Positions 58,937 through 64,000 of a stretch of DNA of 64,000 bases are shown in pieces. Under the pieces are notes generated by a model. The model made no database searches. It was not told where the DNA came from and worked only from the letters and a program-made list of their open reading frames with translations. This DNA comes from a virus, in IMG/VR virus record IMGVR_UViG_3300023174_000071, positions 62,001 through 126,000 of that record, one strand, 5' to 3'. A program made the position numbers and the translations under genes. The first letter of the stretch is position 1; each line of letters starts with the position of its first letter.

Positions 58937-61288
58937 ATGAAAATCAAAGAAGCGTTAAGAAAACTTTATGATATCTCCAAAGAATACGCCATCGACACTC
59001 CATATGTTGTTGGCGGTATTCCAAGAGACATTTATATTGGCGAACAAATAAAAACAAAAGATATTGATATTACGACCAATACTGCTGACGTTTTAATGTT
59101 GGCTATTTTGTTTTCTCAAAAAACGGGATTAAAATTAACGCTTCTTGAAGATGGCCATGCTATTGTTTTTTCTGATGATTTTAAATTAGATTTTTCGACG
59201 CACACCATTTACCCTGAAGTGGTTGAGCATTTGCAGCCTGTCGGTTCGGATTTAGATGTAAAAATGTATGAAGTATTTAGTCGAGACTTTACGATAAATA
59301 CTTTACACATGCATCCTTTAACCCAAGATATTCTTGATCCGACGAACAAAGGTATAGCCGATATTAAGGCGAAGATTATTAGAACCCCTGTGCCCGCTGA
59401 GATTACTTTATCAGCGGATCCTAGACGAGCCTTTCGTGCAATAAAATTCGCCGTTCAATATGGTTTCGATATCGATTCAGATATTTCATCTTTTTGTAAT
59501 GATAATTTTGAATTATTTAAGAATAGCGATATTGATTCATTTATCCTTGACACTATTGATGCTTCCATGAAGATTGATGAAGATCGAACTGTCGCTTTGC
59601 TTAAGGAGATGGGATTATTCAAAGTTGTACCTTTAGCTGGAAAGCTTAAAGATTATTTAATTAAGAATCACTCCGTATTGGATTACTTTGAAGAAAAGCG
59701 TTCTGTTGCTTCTTCAAAAATTGGATTAAAAAAGATATCCGAAGTTGTTGCTAAAAATTGGGAAGAATACGAAGCTCAAGGTCCGGATTTCAAAGAACTT
59801 GCAGATTTTTGGAAATTAAATTGGAGACAGATTCCTGGCATTTTAAGCTCTGATTATCAAAGCTGGAAGTCTTGGTATAAAAATCTTTTTAAGCAAGAGT
59901 GGTCTGAACAGCATAAAAATCCAAAAGAAGTATTGGATATGCTTCAACAATATATCTCTTCTAAATCTGGCCCATTACAATCTGTTATTGTGAAAGAATT
60001 AAAGGTCGGACCAGAAGTAGATCGAAAGCTTTTTGATGTTTCTTCTCATAGAGAAGTGAAAGGCATTCCGATTTCTGGAATCAAATGGTTCTCAAAAGAT
60101 GATCGTGGAGTAGATTTATCTCCTCAATCTTTGAACTTCTTAGAGAAGCTTTCTGATAAGATTAATTTTCCTGTAGTTATAACATCAGGAACCCGAACGC
60201 TAAAAGAACAAGCTAAGGCTATGTGGAAAAATTTAAGAAGAGATGGATTCGCCCGATTGGTTGAATTATATCCGGACGCCTTAGTTAAAGATATGCAGTT
60301 TGCCAAGAGCGAAAAAGATATCGAAAATATATTGCTTGAGAAGCAAAATGAAATGCCAATCTCCGCCCATCTTTACGGTGAAGGTTTAGACTTCAGCATA
60401 AGAAATCTTTCTTCAGAAGAAAAAGTCGCCTTAATGAATGCGGCAAAAGAAGTGGGCTCTAGAGTTATTGATGAGCACAATCATATTCACGTTCAATTTG
60501 GAAAATTTGCTTCTGTTGAAAATGGAATTGTGAAAAAAGCAATTCATAGCTTTGTTGCCAAAAATTGGGAAGAGTATGAAGCCCAAGGCGAAAATTATAA
60601 AGACTTAGCTAACTATTGGAAAAATAATTGGAATCAGATTCCGGGTGCAAAAAGTGATTCTTTTATTGATTGGAAAGATTGGTATAAAAATCAATTCCAT
60701 GAGGCTTGGTCCGGCAAGCATAAATCACCAGAGGAAGTTCTTCAGTTATTTAAAGTTCCGCAAAGTTTAGAGATGAAGCCTGAATCGACTCGAATGGAAC
60801 CTGCATCTCAAGTGGTTAAAGAAAAAGTTGTTGAGTCAATTCACAAGCAGCTTTCACCAAAAGAGAACGCAGATATCATTATGAAGATATTTACTTCAAA
60901 TGGTTTCAGCCAAAATATTGCAAAAGCGGCGATAGTAAATGCTCAAGCTGAGTCTGGTTTAAATAACCTAGCCATTGGTGACAGTGGACACTCTTTAGGT
61001 TTATTTCAATTAAATGATCGTGGCGCCGGTAGAAATATTGCCCTACCGATGGTTAACGGTGAACCTGATTTAAATGATCCAAGATTTGATCCAGAAAAAA
61101 ATACATTAGAGATCATTAAAGAAATCAACTCTCCTTATGGAAATAGATTAAAATTTGCTGACAAAAATAGGGAGCCTATTTCGGTTTTAAGTCAAATCTT
61201 CAGTGAGGATATTGAGCGACCAGCAGATAAGCGCCGTCAAGCAAGAGAGCGAAGAAATCTTTCTAGGAAACTTTTCCCCGAAGAATAA
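58937..61288 (+). CDS. Fusion: CCA-adding-type nucleotidyltransferase, M15-type peptidase and lysozyme-like domain
   Basis: This single 783-aa frame has three enzyme-like parts. Residues 1-250 match the head and neck of tRNA nucleotidyltransferases: VVGGIPRD (24-31), KDIDI (Asp42, Asp44), SRDFTINTLH (115-124) and DPRRAFRAIKFA (161-172). Residues about 375-525 read as an M15-type D-Ala-D-Ala peptidase: ITSGTRT (415-421), HLYGEGLDF (His478, Asp485) and HNHIHV (His516, His518). Residues about 640-700 read as a lysozyme or transglycosylase: NAQAESGLN (Glu672) and GDSGHSLGLFQLN. Two copies of a Trp-rich module (271-339, 540-604) flank the peptidase. Its place in the virion block suggests an injected protein. 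Confidence 0.8.
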   Translation: MKIKEALRKLYDISKEYAIDTPYVVGGIPRDIYIGEQIKTKDIDITTNTADVLMLAILFSQKTGLKLTLLEDGHAIVFSDDFKLDFSTHTIYPEVVEHLQPVGSDLDVKMYEVFSRDFTINTLHMHPLTQDILDPTNKGIADIKAKIIRTPVPAEITLSADPRRAFRAIKFAVQYGFDIDSDISSFCNDNFELFKNSDIDSFILDTIDASMKIDEDRTVALLKEMGLFKVVPLAGKLKDYLIKNHSVLDYFEEKRSVASSKIGLKKISEVVAKNWEEYEAQGPDFKELADFWKLNWRQIPGILSSDYQSWKSWYKNLFKQEWSEQHKNPKEVLDMLQQYISSKSGPLQSVIVKELKVGPEVDRKLFDVSSHREVKGIPISGIKWFSKDDRGVDLSPQSLNFLEKLSDKINFPVVITSGTRTLKEQAKAMWKNLRRDGFARLVELYPDALVKDMQFAKSEKDIENILLEKQNEMPISAHLYGEGLDFSIRNLSSEEKVALMNAAKEVGSRVIDEHNHIHVQFGKFASVENGIVKKAIHSFVAKNWEEYEAQGENYKDLANYWKNNWNQIPGAKSDSFIDWKDWYKNQFHEAWSGKHKSPEEVLQLFKVPQSLEMKPESTRMEPASQVVKEKVVESIHKQLSPKENADIIMKIFTSNGFSQNIAKAAIVNAQAESGLNNLAIGDSGHSLGLFQLNDRGAGRNIALPMVNGEPDLNDPRFDPEKNTLEIIKEINSPYGNRLKFADKNREPISVLSQIFSEDIERPADKRRQARERRNLSRKLFPEE
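59747..60748 (+). repeat. Tandem-type coding repeat flanking the M15 domain
   Basis: Two related coding segments lie at 59747-59953 and 60554-60748. Both products begin VAKNWEEYEAQG and share W..NW.QIPG, WK.WYKN.F...WS..HK.P(K/E)EVL. The unit could be a cell-wall or virion-binding module. Confidence 0.75.
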
Positions 61289-61334
61289 TATTTTCTCTGC
61301 TAAATTAGTATGATAAATTGATAGGAGTTTTATT

Positions 61335-61733
61335 TTGCTTAGAGGCGATAAAAAACCATGCCCTTTTGGTCTTAAAATTCCAAGTGATTGTGAGACTATT
61401 GGTACAAAGGTTTTGACAATGCAACCAAATGAGCCTTCATCAAATGAAATGAAGGAGCAAGCGAGGGTAAATCAATTACCTGGTTGCAATTTTTGCATTT
61501 ACGCAAAAACAATATTTGCAGAGAAAAAAGCTGTAGATTGTGCGTTTAATGATGTTCCTCAAGATGTTACGGTTGGAACTGGAAATTTTTATCCTCATAT
61601 TTTCATTGGAACGCAAACTCAGCCTACTTCTATGAATTATTCCTCATCTTTCCATAGTGATAGTGCTTATCACGACAACAATTTAGACACTCAGATGTTT
61701 CCCGGTGCAATATCTTTTTATGGGAATCACTAA
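61335..61733 (+). CDS. Cys-containing hypothetical protein, 132 aa
   Basis: The start is TTG after TAGGAG. The product has four or five Cys in a layout that could bind metal (KPCPFGLKIPSDC, GCNFCIYAK, VDCAF), then a His/Asn/Ser-rich tail. It may be a small virion or assembly protein. No family recognised. Confidence 0.55.
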   Translation: MLRGDKKPCPFGLKIPSDCETIGTKVLTMQPNEPSSNEMKEQARVNQLPGCNFCIYAKTIFAEKKAVDCAFNDVPQDVTVGTGNFYPHIFIGTQTQPTSMNYSSSFHSDSAYHDNNLDTQMFPGAISFYGNH

Positions 61734-61754
61734 TTTTGGCTTTAGGAGTCTTTT

Positions 61755-62780
61755 ATGAAAATCGCTAAAACTGCTCAACATACACTTGTACCTATGACGT
61801 CTTCTCATGTAGAACCTGTTGTAATTCAATTTTCAGAAGAAGACGAGTCTCATGAGCATCCACATGCAGAATTTCATGAAATTGAAGTTCTTGATTCTCC
61901 TGTAGAATTTGAAGAAGAAATGGATGAAGATTCTGTGGAATTTTCAGAAGAAGATCTAGAACAAACTCCAGCTGAAGTTGCGGAAGATATTGCCGAAACT
62001 GCTGACGAAATTGTTTCTGAGTATGGCGAAAGCGTTGTTGAGTTTGCGGAACAATTCTTTGATGAAGATGAGACTCTAGAAGATCTAGAGATGGATGTAA
62101 AAAGCTCCATTCCGGGTCTAGAAGGCGAACTCGAAGAAGAAGAGGAAGAAGAAAAGAAGGAAACCACTTGGGAAGATGACCGAGATGTTTCTAAATTCAT
62201 GGATTATATCCACGCCTCTTATCCTACAAAGATCCCACGCCATGATGGTAAGTCCATGATTGGTTGTGAGCGAGCCATGTTATTCTTAAATAAGATCAAC
62301 AAGGAAATCTCTGAAGCTATCCGTATGGATCATGACGGCCAGCTTGATGCAGAAGAACTAGAAGAAACCCGCATCAAGATTATGAAAGATCTTATTGTCC
62401 TAAAGAAGCACCTTAATGCTCTAAAAGAAAAAGTTCTTGAAGTTCGCGCATCAAACGAAGATGGCCTTGTTAAAGAAGCAGAATTAAACAAAACCGCCAC
62501 AACTTCAATAATTCAAGTTGTTGCAACGCCATTTGAGCGAGCCATCGTTGGCATCCTAATCAACGCTGTGGTTTCTGCTGGAAATTCCTTTGAAGATGTA
62601 TTTGATTTCCTAAAGGAAAAATACAAGCTTAATGAACGTGAAGAGCTTGCGATTTTCCAACTTGTCATGGATAGCGGATATCACATTTACAAAGACCGTG
62701 GCGCTATTTCCGAAAAGGAATCTGCTGAAGATAAAAACGGAAAAGATGGCGTAGACTTCGTTCGCAACTATCTCGCCTAA
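61755..62780 (+). CDS. Acidic probable virion protein, N-terminal KTAQ, 341 aa
   Basis: The product begins MKIAKTAQ, matching the K-x-A-Q motif, and then has a very acidic first half (about residues 25-150) followed by a helical C-terminal half with TPFERAIVGILINAVV. The acidic region may bind basic partners or act as a scaffold-like segment. A strong TAGGAG site precedes the start. Confidence 0.55.
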   Translation: MKIAKTAQHTLVPMTSSHVEPVVIQFSEEDESHEHPHAEFHEIEVLDSPVEFEEEMDEDSVEFSEEDLEQTPAEVAEDIAETADEIVSEYGESVVEFAEQFFDEDETLEDLEMDVKSSIPGLEGELEEEEEEEKKETTWEDDRDVSKFMDYIHASYPTKIPRHDGKSMIGCERAMLFLNKINKEISEAIRMDHDGQLDAEELEETRIKIMKDLIVLKKHLNALKEKVLEVRASNEDGLVKEAELNKTATTSIIQVVATPFERAIVGILINAVVSAGNSFEDVFDFLKEKYKLNEREELAIFQLVMDSGYHIYKDRGAISEKESAEDKNGKDGVDFVRNYLA

Positions 62781-62789
62781 GGAGGCCTT

Positions 62790-63392
62790 ATGTCTTTTCG
62801 ACGTATCGATCAAAAAGAATCCTATAATGTTACGGCGGATTGGCTAAAGGATTTTGCAAATAAAATGTCTAAGGAAGGTAGCTTCCTAGACAATATCGGT
62901 GGAATCATTGAGCAAACGAAGAATAAATACGGCTCAATAGAAGAAAAAATGGTTGATATTCGCCAGCGTGTCGGTTTTGACACGTTGGCTTCCATTCGCG
63001 ATTCAGAAGAAGAAAAGGTAGCAACTGCATCCGGTCCTTGTTGTGACAAATGCGTAGATGGTCATTCTTGCAAAATCTCTACTGCTGGCAATCTAGATGT
63101 AGAGCAGATGAAAGCCATCCTAAGCTATGCAAAACAAATGATTCAAAAGAATCCGGATCCAAACCTATCTTCTGTTGCCGTAATTGAAGAATGCCGCTCT
63201 CGACCAGATTTAAATTGGAATAACTTAAAGATAAACGAGCAAAAATTCAAGCAGGCTGTTCAAACCGAAATTGAAAAAACAAGACCAGTTAACGTTTCAA
63301 CGCCAGAATATGTAAGCCCCATTACTGATTCAAGTTCAGAGCATCAGGATACTACAGCGGAATACTTCAGTCACAGCGCCCCTAAACTATAA
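62790..63392 (+). CDS. Hypothetical protein with CCxxC metal motif, 200 aa
   Basis: The N-terminal half is helical; the middle has GPCCDKCVDGHSCK, a probable metal site. The C-terminal half is helical followed by a Ser/Thr-rich tail. AAGGAGG lies upstream. It immediately precedes the terminase and is likely a packaging or virion protein. Confidence 0.55.
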   Translation: MSFRRIDQKESYNVTADWLKDFANKMSKEGSFLDNIGGIIEQTKNKYGSIEEKMVDIRQRVGFDTLASIRDSEEEKVATASGPCCDKCVDGHSCKISTAGNLDVEQMKAILSYAKQMIQKNPDPNLSSVAVIEECRSRPDLNWNNLKINEQKFKQAVQTEIEKTRPVNVSTPEYVSPITDSSSEHQDTTAEYFSHSAPKL

Positions 63393-63417
63393 GTCTTGTT
63401 GATTAAAACAATGAACC

Positions 63418-64000
63418 ATGACGAAAAGCAAAAAACAACAAGAGAGTGAATTATTTGATCAAATAAAATCCGGATTCTTAGATTATGATCCGGCTTATTA
63501 TATTCAAAATAATTTAACATTAGATGGAACTGAATTTCGAATCATCGGAAATGGTTGGAAATTTATGGCTGATATCTATCGTTATATCGGCCTTCAAGCG
63601 CCTCAGAAAAATGGCAAACCGGTTGTTATAAAAAAAGGTCGTCAGGTTGGTGCAACCATGATGGCTGGCGCTTTGGATTTATATTTTACGAATAGTGCTC
63701 TATTCTCCAAGCCAGCTATTCGTGTTGCTCATCTTTTCCCTGCTCTTGCTCACGTTAAAAAGTTTTCGCAAGATAAACTAGAGGGAATGATTCGAACGGC
63801 AAAAGGCGATGTTATCAATAAAAATAAACTAAAATCGCAAAATGCTGTTGATAATTTAACCATGAAGCAATTCGAAAACGGAACTTTATGGATTGACGCT
63901 CTTGGCGCTGACGGCGACAGACTTCGTGGTATGACGATTGACGTGGCGCTTATTGACGAATTTCAAGATGCTTACCCATCTGCTGTTAATAACGTTTTGA
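63418..64000 (+). CDS. Terminase large subunit, partial (runs off the window)
   Basis: The ATG at 63418 opens a frame that is still open at the window end (at least 194 codons). It reads MTKSKKQQESELFDQ..., a deviant Walker A (KKGRQVGATMM) in which the usual Gly-Lys-Thr is Gly-Ala-Thr and the Lys sits at the start of the loop as in lambda-type terminases, then Walker B VALIDEFQDA. The terminase motor ATPase packages DNA into proheads. The ribosome binding site is weak. The nuclease domain lies beyond the edge. Confidence 0.88.
   Translation, partial: MTKSKKQQESELFDQIKSGFLDYDPAYYIQNNLTLDGTEFRIIGNGWKFMADIYRYIGLQAPQKNGKPVVIKKGRQVGATMMAGALDLYFTNSALFSKPAIRVAHLFPALAHVKKFSQDKLEGMIRTAKGDVINKNKLKSQNAVDNLTMKQFENGTLWIDALGADGDRLRGMTIDVALIDEFQDAYPSAVNNVL

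Noticed and set aside
59747-60748. Assembly duplication as the cause of the VAKNWEEYEAQG repeats
   Set aside because: The two copies differ at many residues and lie on either side of a distinct domain, so they are diverged modules rather than a duplicated read.
61874-62200. Minus-strand Ser-rich frame
   Set aside because: It is the complement of the acidic GAA/GAG-rich region of the 61755 gene; Ser-rich antisense frames arise automatically from Glu-rich coding.
1-64000. tRNA genes accompanying the lysyl-tRNA synthetase
   Set aside because: I looked in the larger gaps for TpsiC-arm-like sequences and cloverleaf pairing and saw none. A tRNA search program would be decisive.
1-64000. CRISPR arrays or cas genes, prompted by the Cas4-like nuclease
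   Set aside because: No evenly spaced direct repeats are visible and no other cas gene is recognised; the nuclease fits phage end-resection next to SbcCD.

Overview
The window is a contiguous stretch of a large, AT-rich tailed-phage (Caudoviricetes-type) genome. The evidence is a terminase large subunit running off the right edge, a virion-gene block, phage-style replication and recombination genes, tightly packed genes with ATGA or TAATG overlaps, and all but one gene on the + strand. The host is inferred to be Gram-negative because two small proteins carry lipobox signal peptides. Promoters of host sigma-70 type (TTGACA-like, 17-base spacer, TAGAAT or TAAATA) are readable at several operon heads. 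I found no tRNA gene, CRISPR array or insertion sequence.

Layout. 1-12.4 kb: small accessory genes, a UV-damage endonuclease (uvsE), a deaminase-fold protein, and a group that looks like RNA or nucleotide repair: a cyclic-phosphate receiver-like protein, an ATP-grasp ligase, an RlaP-like nucleotidyltransferase and a complete class II lysyl-tRNA synthetase. 12.4-24.7 kb: a SpoU methyltransferase, the only minus-strand gene, another nucleotidyltransferase, a first GroEL with its own promoter, and a 1074-residue modular protein with an HExxH motif and peptidoglycan-binding-like repeats. 24.7-33.4 kb: a short PurA/PurZ-like adenylosuccinate synthetase, a DHH phosphoesterase, an IMPDH/GMP-reductase-like enzyme, a MoxR ATPase with a VWA/metallopeptidase partner, an M16 peptidase, an Hsp20 protein and a KhpA-like KH protein. 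33.4-53.6 kb: DNA metabolism and transcription: an HU-like protein, a primase split into a zinc-finger protein and a distant TOPRIM protein, SbcD/SbcC, a Cas4-like nuclease, a sigma factor, DNA polymerase III alpha, a single-strand binding protein, a RuvC-like nuclease, a second GroEL, a RecA-like recombinase and a sigma-region-4-like protein. 53.7-64 kb: virion and packaging genes ending in the terminase.

How the parts fit. The replisome is bacterial in style (Pol III alpha, split DnaG, RecA) and is combined with T4-like recombination genes (SbcCD/gp46-47 type, acidic-tailed SSB, gp55-like sigma). Nucleotide enzymes, chaperonins and proteases make the phage relatively independent of the host.

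The most unusual items are: (a) a single 783-residue ORF that fuses a CCA-adding-type nucleotidyltransferase head to an M15-type peptidase and a lysozyme-like domain; (b) a short K-x-A-Q-type motif recurring at N-termini and linkers of presumed virion proteins, possibly maturation-protease sites; (c) the PurA/PurZ-like plus GuaB/GuaC-like pair; (d) two diverged GroELs without a visible GroES; and (e) a tRNA-Lys/RNA-repair themed gene group.
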